A stretch of 58,118 bases of DNA from the NCBI GenBank assembly GCA_944382905.1, contig CALWNU010000047.1, positions 1-58,118 of the forward strand, in the 5' to 3' direction. Shown piece after piece: positions 1 through 10,283 of the stretch (positions are counted from its first letter, which is position 1; every line of letters begins with the position of its first letter). Under the pieces are notes generated by a model, which saw nothing but the letters and a program-made list of their open reading frames with translations, made no database searches and had not been told where the DNA came from. A program made the translations under genes and the position numbers. This DNA is from an uncultured Clostridia bacterium (GTDB lineage Bacteria > Bacillota > Clostridia > Oscillospirales > Ruminococcaceae).

Positions 1-23
1 TGATTATCTTGAAGGAGGACACT

Positions 24-2108
24 ATGCCAAGAGACGTTTCGCTTGAGCAAACTCGTAATATCGGCATAATGGCCCACATTGATGCTGGTAAAACTACCAC
101 AACCGAACGTATTTTGTATTACACCGGTGTAAACCATAAGATCGGTGAGACGCATGATGGTTCGGCAACAATGGACTGGATGGCGCAGGAGCAGGAAAGA
201 GGTATCACCATTACTTCGGCTGCGACTACCGCTTACTGGAACGGCCATAGAATCAATATCATCGACACCCCCGGACACGTGGACTTTACGGTAGAAGTAG
301 AGCGTTCTCTGCGTGTACTGGACGGTTCGGTTACGGTGTTCTGCGCGAAAGGCGGCGTAGAACCTCAGTCTGAAACCGTATGGCGTCAGGCTGATAAATA
401 CCATGTGCCGAGAATGGCCTTTGTCAACAAAATGGACATCATGGGCGCGGACTTTTATAACGTTCTGCAAATGATGCATGATCGTTTGAAATGTAACGCG
501 GTTCCGATTCAACTGCCGATTGGTTCGGAAACATTCTTCAAGGGCATTATCGACCTCCTGGAGATGAAAGCTTACATTTATAACGACAGCAAAGCGCTGG
601 TGAACTACACGGTGGAAGAGATCCCCGAGGATATGAAAGAGAAAGCGGAAGAGTACCGTGCCGCAATGATCGAGCATATCGCGGAGACGGATGACGTGCT
701 GATGGAAAAATATCTCGAAGGCGAAGAATTCACCATCGAAGAGATGAAAGCCGCTATCCGCAAATCCACCATCAACAATACCATGGTCCCGGTTGTCTGC
801 GGTACGGCATACAAAAACAAAGGCGTCCAGAAACTGCTGGATGCGATTGTAGACTATATGCCGGCTCCGACGGATATCCCCCACATCAAGGGGACCAATC
901 CGGAGACAGGTGAAGAGGAAGAAAGACCTTCTTCCGACAATGAGCCGTTTGCGGCGTTGGCGTTTAAGATTGCCACCGACCCGTACGTGGGCAAACTGTG
1001 CTTCTTCCGGGTTTACTCCGGTACGGTTACAGCAGGCTCCACCGTTTACAACTCGGTAAAAGACGATCAGGAAAGAATGGGACGTATTTTGCAGATGCAT
1101 GCAAATCACAGAAAAGACCTGGAGATTTGCTATGCAGGCGATATTGCGGCGGCGGTCGGTTTGAAAAATACTACCACCGGCGACACGCTGTGCGACCCCA
1201 AAGCACCGATCGTTTTGGAATCCATGGAATTCCCGGATCCGGTTATCCGCGTCGCCATCGAACCCAAGACCAAAGCTGGTCAGGAAAAGATGGGAATCGG
1301 CCTGGCGAAACTGGCGGAAGAGGACCCGACCTTTAAGACCTATACGGATCAGGAAACGGGCCAGACCATCATTGCCGGTATGGGCGAGCTGCACCTGGAA
1401 ATCATCGTAGACAGACTGCTGCGTGAATTTAAGGTGGAAGCAAACATCGGCAGCCCGCAGGTTGCCTATAAAGAAACCATCCGCAAATCGGTGGAAGTGG
1501 ACAACAAATATGCCCGTCAGTCCGGCGGTAAGGGCCAGTACGGTCATGTTAAGATCCGCGTAGAGCCCAACGAGTCCGGCAAAGGTTACGAGTTCCGCAA
1601 CCAGATTGTCGGCGGCGCGATCCCGAAAGAGTATATTCCCGCAGTTGATGCTGGTATCCAAGGCGCAATGCAGGCTGGCGTGCTGGCCGGTTACCCGGTA
1701 GTTGACTGTATCGTTACGTTGTTCGACGGTTCGTATCATGAGGTTGACTCTTCTGAAATGGCCTTTAAGATCGCCGGTTCTATGGCGTTCAAAGAGGCAA
1801 TGAGGAAGGCGGATCCGGTGATTCTGGAACCGATTATGAAGGTTGCGGTTACGACGCCGGAGGAATATATGGGCGATGTCATCGGCGACCTGAACTCTCG
1901 CCGTGGGCAGATCCAAGGGATGGAAACCCGTCCCGGCGCGCAGCAGATCAACGCGTTTGTTCCGCTGTCTGAGATGTTCGGTTATTCTACCGACCTGCGC
2001 TCCAAGACCCAGGGCCGTGGCCAGTATGTCATGGAACCGAGCCACTATATTGAAGTGCCGAAATCCATTGCAGAAGGCATCATGAGCGCGAGAAGCAAAA
2101 AAGATTAA
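24..2108 (+). CDS. fusA: Translation elongation factor G
   Basis: EF-G is the GTPase that drives translocation of tRNA and mRNA on the ribosome. The 694-residue product has the usual length and all GTPase motifs: AHIDAGKT (about residues 17-24), the ERGITIT switch region, DTPGHVDF and NKMD, followed by the domain II-V sequence through to the C-terminus. The ATG at 24 is chosen over an in-frame TTG at 9 because GGAGG at about 14-18 lies just before it. It precedes tuf, as at the 3' end of a str operon; rpsL and rpsG would be expected before the window but are not visible. Confidence 0.98.
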   Translation: MPRDVSLEQTRNIGIMAHIDAGKTTTTERILYYTGVNHKIGETHDGSATMDWMAQEQERGITITSAATTAYWNGHRINIIDTPGHVDFTVEVERSLRVLDGSVTVFCAKGGVEPQSETVWRQADKYHVPRMAFVNKMDIMGADFYNVLQMMHDRLKCNAVPIQLPIGSETFFKGIIDLLEMKAYIYNDSKALVNYTVEEIPEDMKEKAEEYRAAMIEHIAETDDVLMEKYLEGEEFTIEEMKAAIRKSTINNTMVPVVCGTAYKNKGVQKLLDAIVDYMPAPTDIPHIKGTNPETGEEEERPSSDNEPFAALAFKIATDPYVGKLCFFRVYSGTVTAGSTVYNSVKDDQERMGRILQMHANHRKDLEICYAGDIAAAVGLKNTTTGDTLCDPKAPIVLESMEFPDPVIRVAIEPKTKAGQEKMGIGLAKLAEEDPTFKTYTDQETGQTIIAGMGELHLEIIVDRLLREFKVEANIGSPQVAYKETIRKSVEVDNKYARQSGGKGQYGHVKIRVEPNESGKGYEFRNQIVGGAIPKEYIPAVDAGIQGAMQAGVLAGYPVVDCIVTLFDGSYHEVDSSEMAFKIAGSMAFKEAMRKADPVILEPIMKVAVTTPEEYMGDVIGDLNSRRGQIQGMETRPGAQQINAFVPLSEMFGYSTDLRSKTQGRGQYVMEPSHYIEVPKSIAEGIMSARSKKD

Positions 2109-2220
2109 TTTTCTGGCTGAAATGCTGGAAACCCCTTGCAATCTGAGGCCTTTATTGGTAAAATAGCCCCATAGGGCCAGTATGAGCGATATCTTCAAAT
2201 ATAAGGGAGGAAATTCAAGA

Positions 2221-3420
2221 ATGGCAAAGGCGAAATTTGAAAGAACTAAACCCCATGTTAACATTGGTACCATTGGCCACGTAGACCATGGTAAAACCAC
2301 TTTGACTGCTGCGATCACCAAGACGCTGGCGATGAAAGGCCAGGCTCAGTACGAAGCTTATGATATGATCGATAAAGCTCCGGAAGAGAGAGAGCGTGGT
2401 ATCACCATCAATACCGCTCACGTTGAGTATGAGACGGACAAACGTCACTATGCTCATGTTGACTGCCCTGGACATGCTGACTATGTTAAAAACATGATCA
2501 CCGGTGCTGCTCAGATGGACGGTGCGATCCTGGTTGTATCCGCTGCGGACGGCCCGATGCCCCAGACTCGTGAGCACATCCTGCTGTCCCGTCAGGTAGG
2601 CGTTCCCTACATTGTCGTATTCATGAACAAAGCGGACCAGGTAGACGATCCTGAGCTGCTGGAACTGGTTGAGATGGAGATCCGTGACCTGCTCAACTCC
2701 TATGAGTTCCCGGGCGACGACACTCCGATCATTGTTGGTTCTGCTCTGGCTGCGCTGGAAGCTCCCGAGGATCTGAGCAACCCGGCTTACAAACCGATTC
2801 TGGACCTGATGGATGCTATCGACGAGTATATCCCGACTCCTGAGCGGAAAGCGGACCTGCCTTTCCTGATGCCTGTAGAAGACGTCTTCACCATCACTGG
2901 CCGTGGTACCGTTGCTACCGGCCGTGTGGAGAGAGGTCAGCTGAAGACCGGCGAAGAAGTAGAGATCATCGGCTTGACCGAGGAGAGAAAGAAAACTGTT
3001 GTTACCGGTATCGAGATGTTCAGAAAGATCTTGGACTACGCGGAAGCTGGCGACAACATCGGCGCTCTGCTGCGTGGTATTCAGAGAAATGAAATCGAGC
3101 GTGGACAGGTACTGTGCAAACCCGGTTCCATCAATCCTCATACCAAATTCCATGCGCAGGTATATATCCTGAAAAAAGATGAGGGCGGCCGTCATACTCC
3201 GTTCTTCAACAACTACAGACCGCAGTTCTACTTCAGAACCACCGACGTTACCGGCGTTATCACTCTGCCTGAGGGCACCGAGATGTGCATGCCTGGCGAT
3301 AACGTGGAGATGGACGTTGAACTGATCACCCCGATCGCTATCGAAGAGGGTCTGCGTTTTGCTATCCGTGAGGGCGGCAGAACCGTAGGTTCCGGCGTTG
3401 TTACCAAAATCAACGGCTAA
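2221..3420 (+). CDS. tuf: Translation elongation factor Tu
   Basis: EF-Tu carries aminoacyl-tRNA to the ribosome. The 399-residue product starts [12 protein letters not shown] and carries GHVDHGKT, the RGITI switch, [12 protein letters not shown] and the two C-terminal beta-barrel domains, ending in VTKING. The reading frame is open upstream to 2182, but AGGGAGG at 2204-2210 sits correctly before the ATG at 2221. It lies about 110 bases after fusA and is followed by a strong terminator, so it closes the operon. Codon use is very regular, as expected for a highly expressed gene. Confidence 0.98.
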   Translation: MAKAKFERTKPHVNIGTIGHVDHGKTTLTAAITKTLAMKGQAQYEAYDMIDKAPEERERGITINTAHVEYETDKRHYAHVDCPGHADYVKNMITGAAQMDGAILVVSAADGPMPQTREHILLSRQVGVPYIVVFMNKADQVDDPELLELVEMEIRDLLNSYEFPGDDTPIIVGSALAALEAPEDLSNPAYKPILDLMDAIDEYIPTPERKADLPFLMPVEDVFTITGRGTVATGRVERGQLKTGEEVEIIGLTEERKKTVVTGIEMFRKILDYAEAGDNIGALLRGIQRNEIERGQVLCKPGSINPHTKFHAQVYILKKDEGGRHTPFFNNYRPQFYFRTTDVTGVITLPEGTEMCMPGDNVEMDVELITPIAIEEGLRFAIREGGRTVGSGVVTKING

Positions 3421-3430
3421 TTTAGGCCGA

Positions 3431-3467
3431 AGAAAAGGCTGGGAATTTTCCCAGCCTTTTCTTTTTT
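3431..3467 (+). terminator. Rho-independent terminator of fusA-tuf
   Basis: A 15-bp perfect inverted repeat (3431-3445 with 3448-3462) is followed directly by a run of T. It ends the tuf transcript. Confidence 0.93.
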
Positions 3468-3571
3468 AGGGATTTGCATTAATCCGCCTGCATAACGTTG
3501 CCGCCGCCGGATCTCGGAAGGGAGCCCAGCGGCCCTATGCGGCACATAAGGGCTGGCCTACACGCACAGGA

Positions 3572-4120
3572 TCAGGGCAGGATCGGTTTGCACAAAATCT
3601 CATCGACTTTCGTGTCCAAGATGTGGTTGGCATGCGCTGCACGCAGGATGACAGCAGTGTCCGCGCCGCGCCCGGTTCCGCCGATCGCGACAATCGGAAC
3701 CCCTGGGGGCAGCAATCCGCCGTCAGCCGCCATGGTGGCGATTTCCACGCAAACTTTCATGCCCTGGCCGAAAAAGCGCAGGGTGTGCGCAATCATCTCC
3801 ACCGGGGTTACGCCGCCAAATTTTCCGGTGATGCCGCGTTCTGCACCGCTTAACGCATGAGAAGAAGCATAGACAAAAAATCCTTTTTCCCGCAGCTGGC
3901 GGATCATCTCGTCCGATAATTCATTCTTTCCCGGCTCTTTGAATCCATACGCATGCGGTACGCAGATGACGGACACGCCTTCCAGCGCAGGGAAACACAG
4001 GCCGGTGTAACCGGTGCTGGTGGCAAGTACTACATGGCGGATCCCTTTTTCCTTGACTGCCTGCACCGCTAATTCGATGGTTTTTGCGGTATTTTCTTTT
4101 CCCGGACGGTCAAAATACAT
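3572..4120 (-). CDS. Stand-alone pyruvate kinase C-terminal (alpha/beta) domain protein
   Basis: The 182-residue product, starting MYFDRPGKENTAKTIE, resembles the C-terminal regulatory alpha/beta domain of pyruvate kinase (residues such as HVVLATSTGYTG and PIVAIGGTGRGADTA) without the catalytic barrel. Such free-standing domain proteins occur in Clostridia and archaea; their biochemical role is unknown to me. The frame is open further upstream, but the ATG at 4120 has AGGGG just before it and a TATAAT-like box lies at 4146-4151 on the same strand, so the long upstream extension is unlikely to be translated. Monocistronic; the head-on neighbour tuf ends at a terminator. Confidence 0.8.
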   Translation of the reverse strand: MYFDRPGKENTAKTIELAVQAVKEKGIRHVVLATSTGYTGLCFPALEGVSVICVPHAYGFKEPGKNELSDEMIRQLREKGFFVYASSHALSGAERGITGKFGGVTPVEMIAHTLRFFGQGMKVCVEIATMAADGGLLPPGVPIVAIGGTGRGADTAVILRAAHANHILDTKVDEILCKPILP

Positions 4121-4145
4121 AAAATGCACCCCTTTCTTTGCTCTT

Positions 4146-4151
4146 ATTATA
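4146..4151 (-). promoter_or_regulatory. Possible -10 box for the pyruvate kinase domain gene
   Basis: Reads TATAAT on the minus strand, 26 bases before the ATG at 4120. No good -35 hexamer was found at the right distance. Confidence 0.4.
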
Positions 4152-4374
4152 GCGGAATCTGCAAAAAAAGAAAAGACCCTCAAGGACCGGCGCCATCGGC
4201 GAAAATATGCGGTAAAGGGCAAGGGTGCGCCGGGTGCGGTCCCGTCGGCAGAAAGGCCAGTTGTAAATTTACTGTGGTTATGATACACTAAACTATAAGA
4301 CGATCCAGCCGGCGCCGCATCTTTGACAGGGACCGGCGCGCTGTTTTTGGCGGGCCGTGGGCTGCCGAGGGGGC

Positions 4375-4956
4375 ATGGATCGGACATCAGACGGATGGAA
4401 TCGAGGAACAATCTTGCAGAATAAGAAAAAACGGGAGCGTTTGGAGAACGCTTTTGAGTGGGTAGATGCGCTGGTTTCGGCTGCGGTGATTGTGGTACTG
4501 CTGTTCACCTTTTTCTTTCGGACCGTGGGGGTAGAAGGAACTTCTATGGTCCCGACATTGGAGGAAGGGGACCGGTTAATCATCTCCCATTTGTTTTATC
4601 AGCCCCAGCAGGGCGATATTGTGGTGATCGTCCAGCCGGACAGCGAGACGCCTGCGATTATTAAGCGGGTCATCGCGGTAGCTGGGCAGACGGTCGATAT
4701 TGATTTTAGCCGCGGGATTGTAATGGTGGATGGGCAGGTGCTGGAGGAACCTTATATCAGCGAGCCGACCTATATGAAACGGGATGTGCAATTCCCGGTG
4801 ACGGTGCCGGAGGGGTGCGTCTTTGTCATGGGGGACAACCGAAACCGTTCCCTGGACAGCCGGGACAGCAGCATCGGAATGATAGATCAGCAATCGATTT
4901 TGGGAAAAGCGGTGTTTCGCCTTTTCCCGTTTCAAAAGATGGGATGGATCCCATAA
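4375..4956 (+). CDS. lepB: Signal peptidase I
   Basis: Membrane-bound serine protease that cleaves signal peptides of secreted proteins. One N-terminal transmembrane segment (about residues 33-48) precedes the catalytic Ser in GTSMVPTL (Ser57) and the general-base Lys in IIKRVIAVAG (Lys97); the conserved GDNRNRSLDSR box is near the C-terminus. The start is uncertain: GTG at 4357, ATG at 4375 and TTG at 4414 are all in frame. The TTG has GAGG eight bases before it and would give the more usual short cytoplasmic tail; ATG 4375 is used here as a compromise. It is followed 13 bases later by rbgA. Confidence 0.93.
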   Translation: MDRTSDGWNRGTILQNKKKRERLENAFEWVDALVSAAVIVVLLFTFFFRTVGVEGTSMVPTLEEGDRLIISHLFYQPQQGDIVVIVQPDSETPAIIKRVIAVAGQTVDIDFSRGIVMVDGQVLEEPYISEPTYMKRDVQFPVTVPEGCVFVMGDNRNRSLDSRDSSIGMIDQQSILGKAVFRLFPFQKMGWIP

Positions 4957-4969
4957 AGGAGAAGATGGT

Positions 4970-5884
4970 ATGACGGAAAGCCCTTTGATTCAATGGTTTC
5001 CCGGCCATATGGCCAAAACCAGGCGGTTGATGCGGGAAAGCATGCGCCTGGTGGATATTGTGGTCGAAGTGATCGACGCCAGAATTCCCATCAGCAGCCG
5101 AAATCCGGAATTGCCGGCCCTGGTGGGGAATAAGCCGCGCATTGTGTTGCTCAACAAATGCGATGCAGCGGACGACGCCGTTACGCAGGAATGGTGCGCT
5201 TATTATCAAAACAAAGGGATCACGGCGATTCCCACAGACTGCCGCAGCGGGAAAGGAATCAAACAGTTTGTGCCGGCGGTCAGGCAGGTGCTTCGTCCGC
5301 TCTTGGAACGCCGTGCCCAAAAAGGGATGGCAGGCGCCCCCATCCGCATGATGATCGTAGGGATCCCCAATGTGGGCAAATCTTCTTTTATCAACCGGAT
5401 GGCCGGGTCGCGCCGCGCCAAGGTGGAAGACCGGCCTGGTGTGACCCGCGGCCGGCAATGGGTCACATTGGACAATGGGATCGACCTGTTGGATATGCCG
5501 GGGATCCTTTGGCCGAAATTCGAAGACAAACGAGTGGGAGAATACCTGGCGTTTACCGGCGCGGTCAAAGACCAGGTGGTGGATATCGAGGCATTGGCCA
5601 TGCGGCTTTTGGCGCTGCTCAACGAGCGCTACCGCCCGCTTTTGTGCGACCGGTATAAGCTGGAACAAGAGCAGGTCCAGGGATTGGACGGGTATGATTT
5701 GCTGGAACTGGTGGCCCGCAAACGGGGCATGCTGCTGCCTGGCGGCCAGGTGAATACCGAGCGGGCGGCGATCATGGTGCTGGATGAATTCCGCAGCGGA
5801 AAAATCGGGAAAATGACCCTGGAAACCCCCATGCCGCCGCGGCCCAACCCGGCGCCGGAGTCATCAGATGGAGAAGGAGTGTGA
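4970..5884 (+). CDS. rbgA: Ribosome biogenesis GTPase YlqF/RbgA
   Basis: Circularly permuted GTPase required for late assembly of the 50S subunit. The order of motifs is permuted as expected: NKCD (G4, around residue 60) comes before [13 protein letters not shown] (G1, around 127) and DMPGIL (G3). The N-terminal [12 protein letters not shown] signature is typical of the family. Length of 304 residues is normal. AAAGGAG at 4955-4961 supports the ATG at 4970. It overlaps rnhB, with the same gene order as ylqF-rnhB in Bacillus. Confidence 0.95.
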   Translation: MTESPLIQWFPGHMAKTRRLMRESMRLVDIVVEVIDARIPISSRNPELPALVGNKPRIVLLNKCDAADDAVTQEWCAYYQNKGITAIPTDCRSGKGIKQFVPAVRQVLRPLLERRAQKGMAGAPIRMMIVGIPNVGKSSFINRMAGSRRAKVEDRPGVTRGRQWVTLDNGIDLLDMPGILWPKFEDKRVGEYLAFTGAVKDQVVDIEALAMRLLALLNERYRPLLCDRYKLEQEQVQGLDGYDLLELVARKRGMLLPGGQVNTERAAIMVLDEFRSGKIGKMTLETPMPPRPNPAPESSDGEGV

Positions 5885-6516
5885 TGGCAGTGGGGCATGA
5901 GGGTTTGGATTTGTATGAATTTGACCAGATGCTGTATGCCGACCGGGACGCTGGCTGGATTTGCGGGGTGGATGAGGCCGGCCGTGGCCCATTGGCAGGA
6001 CCGGTATTTGCCGCCGCTGTCATTTTGCCCAAAGAACATCGGATAGAAGGGCTCAACGATTCCAAAAAGCTCAGCGCGAAAAAACGGGAAGCGCTGTATG
6101 AAATCATTGTGGAACAGGCGGTGGCTTACTGCGTTTGTTCTGTGGACGAAGCGGAAATTGACCGGCTGAATATCCTGGCCGCTTCCATGCTGGCGATGAA
6201 ACAGGCGGTGGAAGGGCTGCAGGTCCGCCCGGACGCGGCCTATATCGACGGCAACCGCGTGCCGGAATTGGAAATCCCCGCCATTCCGGTGGTCAAAGGG
6301 GATGGGAAATCCGCTTCCATTGCAGCGGCCTCTATTTTGGCAAAAGTCTCCCGGGACCGGTTTCTGTGCCAGCTGGATCGGCAGTATCCCCAGTATGGGT
6401 TTGCAAAGCACAAGGGATATCCCACCAAGGAACACTACGCCTGTATTGGAAAATACGGGATTTCTCCGGTGCACCGGAAGAGTTTTTTGAAAAATCTGAA
6501 GGACCATATCCAATAG
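5884..6516 (+). CDS. rnhB: Ribonuclease HII
   Basis: Cleaves the RNA strand of RNA-DNA hybrids and excises misincorporated ribonucleotides. [14 protein letters not shown] carries the first Asp and Glu of the active site, LNDSKKL follows, and AYIDGN plus [20 protein letters not shown] supply the remaining conserved positions. The ATG at 5884 overlaps the rbgA stop codon (TGATG); a GTG at 5881 is also possible. AGAAGGAG at 5872-5879 serves either start. About 210 residues, the usual size. Confidence 0.95.
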   Translation: MAVGHEGLDLYEFDQMLYADRDAGWICGVDEAGRGPLAGPVFAAAVILPKEHRIEGLNDSKKLSAKKREALYEIIVEQAVAYCVCSVDEAEIDRLNILAASMLAMKQAVEGLQVRPDAAYIDGNRVPELEIPAIPVVKGDGKSASIAAASILAKVSRDRFLCQLDRQYPQYGFAKHKGYPTKEHYACIGKYGISPVHRKSFLKNLKDHIQ

Positions 6517-6528
6517 CGGGGGAACGAA

Positions 6529-6912
6529 ATGTCGACAAGAGCAGTGGGGACGCAGGCGGAAGACTTCGCCGCCCATTTTTTGCAGCAGCAGGGGATCCGC
6601 ATCCTCGCCCGCAATTACTACACCCCTTACGGGGAGATTGATTTAATCGCCCAGGACGGGGAATACCTTGCTTTTGTGGAAGTCAAGGCAAGGCGGTCCG
6701 GGTCCATCACCCGGCCGGCGGAAGCGGTGGACCGGCGCAAACAGCGGCGGATCATCCGGTCGGCGGTTTGCTATTGTGTGGAACAACCCCAGCAGCTTCA
6801 GCCAAGGTTTGATGTGTTTGAGATTGTCATGGGAAAAGGGTCACCTTTTTCCGTGCAGTCCTGCCAATACATAAAAAATGCATATGAGGTGACAAATGAT
6901 GAAAGCTTTTGA
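6529..6912 (+). CDS. yraN: YraN-family (UPF0102) putative endonuclease-like protein
   Basis: A 127-residue protein with the family signature: an ExxAxxFL segment at the N-terminus, NYYTPYGEIDLIAQDGEYLAFVEVKAR in the middle and a PAEAVDRRKQRRI box after it. The E-x(n)-GEIDLI-(n)-FVEVKAR spacing matches a restriction-endonuclease-like fold, but activity is unproven for most members. It follows rnhB by 12 bases, the order seen in many Firmicutes, and overlaps the start of the dipeptidase gene by 17 bases. Confidence 0.9.
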   Translation: MSTRAVGTQAEDFAAHFLQQQGIRILARNYYTPYGEIDLIAQDGEYLAFVEVKARRSGSITRPAEAVDRRKQRRIIRSAVCYCVEQPQQLQPRFDVFEIVMGKGSPFSVQSCQYIKNAYEVTNDESF

Positions 6913-7822
6913 CATGCACTGCGATACCCTGTTGGGCGGAAATCGCAACCATTGGGATCTGGTAAACGACCAGATGCATATTTCCCTGGACCGGATGGGC
7001 GCGTTTGAGCATTATGTCCAGTGTTTTGCTATTTTTATTCCGGATCAGTTCCGCGGGCAGGACGCCATTGATTTTTATGACCGGACGTTTGCCTATTACC
7101 AGGCGCAGACCCAAAAATATGCGGACCGGATGGATTGGGCCCACAACGGCAAAGAGCTGGGAGAATCGAAAAAGCCCATTACCGGGATCCTGACCATCGA
7201 AGGCGGGTGCGCCCTGGCGGGGGATCTGTCCCGAGTGAAACTGCTCAAGGATCAGGGCGTGGCGATGATGACCCTGACCTGGAACGGCCCCAATGAATTG
7301 GGCTGCGGCACCAGCAAAAATGTAGGGCTGACGGAGTTCGGAAAGGCCGCGATCCAGGAGATGGAGCGGGTCGGCATGTTGGTGGACCTGTCCCACATTT
7401 CCGACGCCGGGTTTGAAGACGCCTGTTCCGTGGCCACCAAACCGCTGATCGCCAGCCATTCGAACTCCCGCGCTGTATGCGGCCACATTCGCAACGTGAC
7501 GGATGAGCAGTTTAAAGAATATGTCAAACGGGGCGGCCTGGTGGGGCTCAATTATTCCAAAGATTTCATCTGCGACGATCCGGAAAAAGCGGATTTTGAC
7601 TGGCTGTACCGCCATATCGAGCATTTCCTGAGCCTGGGTGGAGAAAAAGTCATTGCGCTGGGCTCTGACTTTGACGGGACCCGCGTGCCGGAATGCTTAA
7701 GCGCGGTAGAAAAGAACGCAGATTTTTACGAGTACCTGCTGAAAAAGAACCTCAAGGAAGATTTGGTAAAGGATATCTTTTTTGAAAACGCCAGCCGCGT
7801 GTTCCAGGAGTATGTCCTGTAA
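6896..7822 (+). CDS. Membrane dipeptidase (renal dipeptidase, peptidase M19 family)
   Basis: Zinc-dependent dipeptidase family. Metal ligands are visible in order: DMHCDTL near the N-terminus, the bridging Glu in LTIEGG (about residue 101), the His of DLSHIS, the His of ASHSNSRAVCGH and the Asp of GSDFDG. Length of 308 residues is normal for the bacterial soluble form; there is no signal peptide, so the protein is cytoplasmic. Start at ATG 6896 or 6899, with GAGGTG at 6886-6891. It overlaps yraN and precedes thrC. Confidence 0.92.
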   Translation: MMKAFDMHCDTLLGGNRNHWDLVNDQMHISLDRMGAFEHYVQCFAIFIPDQFRGQDAIDFYDRTFAYYQAQTQKYADRMDWAHNGKELGESKKPITGILTIEGGCALAGDLSRVKLLKDQGVAMMTLTWNGPNELGCGTSKNVGLTEFGKAAIQEMERVGMLVDLSHISDAGFEDACSVATKPLIASHSNSRAVCGHIRNVTDEQFKEYVKRGGLVGLNYSKDFICDDPEKADFDWLYRHIEHFLSLGGEKVIALGSDFDGTRVPECLSAVEKNADFYEYLLKKNLKEDLVKDIFFENASRVFQEYVL

Positions 7823-7853
7823 AGCAGCGTGAAAAGGCAAAGGAGGAAAACCG

Positions 7854-9350
7854 GTGCAATACCAAAGCACAAGAAACAAGACCCAAAAAGCGACGGCGAG
7901 CCAGGCCATTTTACAAGGCCTTTCCGCGGAAGGGGGGCTGTTCGTTCCAGAAACGCTGCCGGCTCTTTCTGCGCAGCAGCTGGAAAAAATGATCGATCTG
8001 CCGTATGTCCAGCGGGCGCAGGCGATTTTGTCGGACTTTTTAACAGATTTTACCCCGGAGCAGATTGCCGCATGTGTGAACAAGGCCTATGGACCCGGGA
8101 AATTTTCCAATGATACCATCGCGCCTTTGGCGCAGTTGGGGCAGGAAGCCTACCTGCTGGAATTGTGGCATGGGCCGACCTGCGCGTTTAAAGATATGGC
8201 GCTGCAGTTGCTCCCGCAGCTGATGACCACGGCGGCCCGGCAAACAGGGTTCGGCAAGGAGATTGTGATCTTGGTTGCCACCTCTGGCGATACTGGCAAA
8301 GCCGCGCTGGAAGGGTTTTGCAATGTGCCGGGCATTCGGATCGTGGTGTTTTACCCGGAAGAAGGCGTCAGCCCTTTGCAAAAGCTGCAAATGGCGACGC
8401 AGGAAGGGGAAAACGTGTTTGTCGCGGCCATTCGGGGGAATTTTGACGACGCGCAAACTGGCGTCAAACGCCTGTTTACCTCCCCAGAGGTCATCGGCAA
8501 ACTGCAGCGGCAAAACCGAGCGTTTTCCAGCGCCAACTCCATGAACTGGGGCAGACTTTTGCCGCAGATCGTATATTATGTCAGCGCGTACTGCGATTTG
8601 GTGCGGGATGAACAGATCGCGCTGGGGGATCCGATCAACGTTTGCGTACCCACCGGCAATTTCGGCAATATCCTGGCGGCGTATTATGCCAAGCATATGG
8701 GGCTTCCTATCCGCAAGCTGATTTGCGCGTCCAATCAAAACAATGTGCTGACGGATTTTATCCGGACCGGAGTTTATGAAAAAAACCGCCCGTTTTACCT
8801 TACCACGTCGCCTTCGATGGATATTTTGATTTCCAGCAACCTGGAGCGGTTGTTGTTCCACCTGCTGGAAGAGGACGACCGTGCCGTGCGGGATTTGATG
8901 GCGCAGCTGCAGGAAAAGGGACGGTATACCGTATCACCGGAAGTGCTACGCCGCCTGCAGGAAGAGTTCGACTGCGGCTACTGCGAAGAAGCGCAAACGG
9001 CTGCTACCATCCAACGCTTGTTTGAAACCTATTCCTATTTGTGCGATACGCATACAGCGGTGGCGGTTTCTGTCTATGCCCAGTACCGGGCCAGGACAGG
9101 GGATGAGACCAAGACGGTGATTGCTTCTACCGCCAACCCCTTTAAATTCCCTCACGCGGTTTTGTCCGCACTGGGTCAAGAGACGTCCGGGCTGGATGAA
9201 TTCCAGGTCGCGCAAAAGCTGGAGGCTGTTTCCGGCAGCCAAATGCCGGCGCAATTAGCGGGATTGCAGGGAAAACCGGTTCGTTTTCGGGAGATCTTTT
9301 CCAAAGATCAGATGGAAGACGCTTTGGATTATGCTTTACAAAACCTTTAA
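7854..9350 (+). CDS. thrC: Threonine synthase
   Basis: PLP enzyme converting O-phosphohomoserine to threonine. The PLP lysine is in CAFKDMALQLLPQL (Lys113), followed by VATSGDTGKAALEGF and the phosphate-binding PTGNFGNILA region. At 498 residues it belongs to the long class with the N-terminal TRNKTQKATASQAILQGL motif. GTG start at 7854 is supported by AGGAGG at 7840-7845. The 31-base gap to the dipeptidase suggests co-transcription; a terminator-like hairpin follows. Confidence 0.95.
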   Translation: MQYQSTRNKTQKATASQAILQGLSAEGGLFVPETLPALSAQQLEKMIDLPYVQRAQAILSDFLTDFTPEQIAACVNKAYGPGKFSNDTIAPLAQLGQEAYLLELWHGPTCAFKDMALQLLPQLMTTAARQTGFGKEIVILVATSGDTGKAALEGFCNVPGIRIVVFYPEEGVSPLQKLQMATQEGENVFVAAIRGNFDDAQTGVKRLFTSPEVIGKLQRQNRAFSSANSMNWGRLLPQIVYYVSAYCDLVRDEQIALGDPINVCVPTGNFGNILAAYYAKHMGLPIRKLICASNQNNVLTDFIRTGVYEKNRPFYLTTSPSMDILISSNLERLLFHLLEEDDRAVRDLMAQLQEKGRYTVSPEVLRRLQEEFDCGYCEEAQTAATIQRLFETYSYLCDTHTAVAVSVYAQYRARTGDETKTVIASTANPFKFPHAVLSALGQETSGLDEFQVAQKLEAVSGSQMPAQLAGLQGKPVRFREIFSKDQMEDALDYALQNL

Positions 9351-9352
9351 GA

Positions 9353-9394
9353 AAAAGCGGCGGGAAAGATCGCGGATTCTTTCCGCCGCTTTTG
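9353..9394 (+). terminator. Terminator-like hairpin after thrC
   Basis: AAAAGCGGCGGGAAAGA (9353-9369) pairs imperfectly with TCTTTCCGCCGCTTTT (9378-9393). The T run is short, so some read-through into the next gene is likely. Confidence 0.6.
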
Positions 9395-9419
9395 AATCCA
9401 ATGGAAAGAGGGTATGCCA

Positions 9420-10133
9420 ATGAGCTTATTCGCCATCGGGGATCCCCATCTGTCGTTCGGCTGCCAAAAGCCGATGGATATTTTCCGGGGATGGGAAAAC
9501 CATGCGGACCGATTGTCAGAACATTGGCGCCGGGTGGTTTCGGACGAGGATACGGTGGTCCTGCCGGGGGATATCTCCTGGGCGATGAATTTGGAATCTC
9601 TCCTGCCGGATTTGCAGTTTCTCAACCAGTTGCCGGGAAAAAAGGTACTATTGAAAGGCAACCATGATTACTGGTGGACGACCAAACAGAAAATGGAGCA
9701 GTATTTGCATCAGAATGGATTAGACCGCATTGCTTTTCTCCATAATAACTGTATCTGCGCCGAAGGGTTCCGGCTGTGCGGCACCAGAGGGTGGCTGTTC
9801 GAAAACGGCCAGCCCCAGGATGAGAAGGTGCTGGCCCGGGAAGCAGGACGCCTGCGCCTTTCGCTGGAGGCCGCCAAAAATCAGGAAGGCGAATTGCTGG
9901 TATTTCTCCACTATCCGCCGGTATTTGGCCAGGAGGAGAACCGCCCGATGCTGGATACTTTGCAGGAATACGGCGTCAAACGGGTGTTTTACGGCCACAT
10001 CCACGGACATGGATGCGTCCATGCGCTCAACGGCGTGTATCGCGGCATTGCGTTTCGGCTGGTTTCCAGCGATTTTTTGGGGTTTTGTCCTGCAAAGATT
10101 GAAAAAAGCAGCCTGGATCCGGCGCTTTTTTAG
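9420..10133 (+). CDS. Calcineurin-like metallophosphoesterase
   Basis: All five metallophosphoesterase motifs are present: GDPHL at the N-terminus, GDISWA, KGNHDYWW, FLHYPPVF and YGHIHGHG. The protein belongs to the cytoplasmic, about 235-residue class of uncharacterised phosphohydrolases common in Clostridia; the substrate is unknown. Two ATG codons (9414, 9420) are in frame; 9420 is seven bases after the GAGGG ribosome binding site and is preferred. Its position just behind the thrC hairpin and before the tig promoter suggests a weakly linked or separate transcript. Confidence 0.88.
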   Translation: MSLFAIGDPHLSFGCQKPMDIFRGWENHADRLSEHWRRVVSDEDTVVLPGDISWAMNLESLLPDLQFLNQLPGKKVLLKGNHDYWWTTKQKMEQYLHQNGLDRIAFLHNNCICAEGFRLCGTRGWLFENGQPQDEKVLAREAGRLRLSLEAAKNQEGELLVFLHYPPVFGQEENRPMLDTLQEYGVKRVFYGHIHGHGCVHALNGVYRGIAFRLVSSDFLGFCPAKIEKSSLDPALF

Positions 10134-10181
10134 GTGAAACGCCAAAAAGGAAAAAATTATTAAATTCGTAACAATTCATCC

Positions 10182-10211
10182 TTGGCAAAACCCATTTTGA
10201 CATGCTATAAT
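10182..10211 (+). promoter_or_regulatory. Sigma-A type promoter of tig
   Basis: TTGGCA (10182-10187), an 18-base spacer and an extended -10 TGCTATAAT (10203-10211). It lies 72 bases before the tig start codon. Confidence 0.75.
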
Positions 10212-10283
10212 AACATAGTTAATTTGCATTCGGTACAGCGCTTGTGTTTGGCGCGTACCTGGAAAGTACAGGAGGAAGTTTAC

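Noticed and set aside
2215..3195. Long open frame on the minus strand across tuf
   Set aside because: It mirrors the strongly biased codons of tuf; no ribosome binding site or protein family fits.
10197..10211. TTGACA followed by TATAAT before tig
   Set aside because: Only three bases separate the two hexamers; TTGGCA at 10182 is the properly spaced -35.
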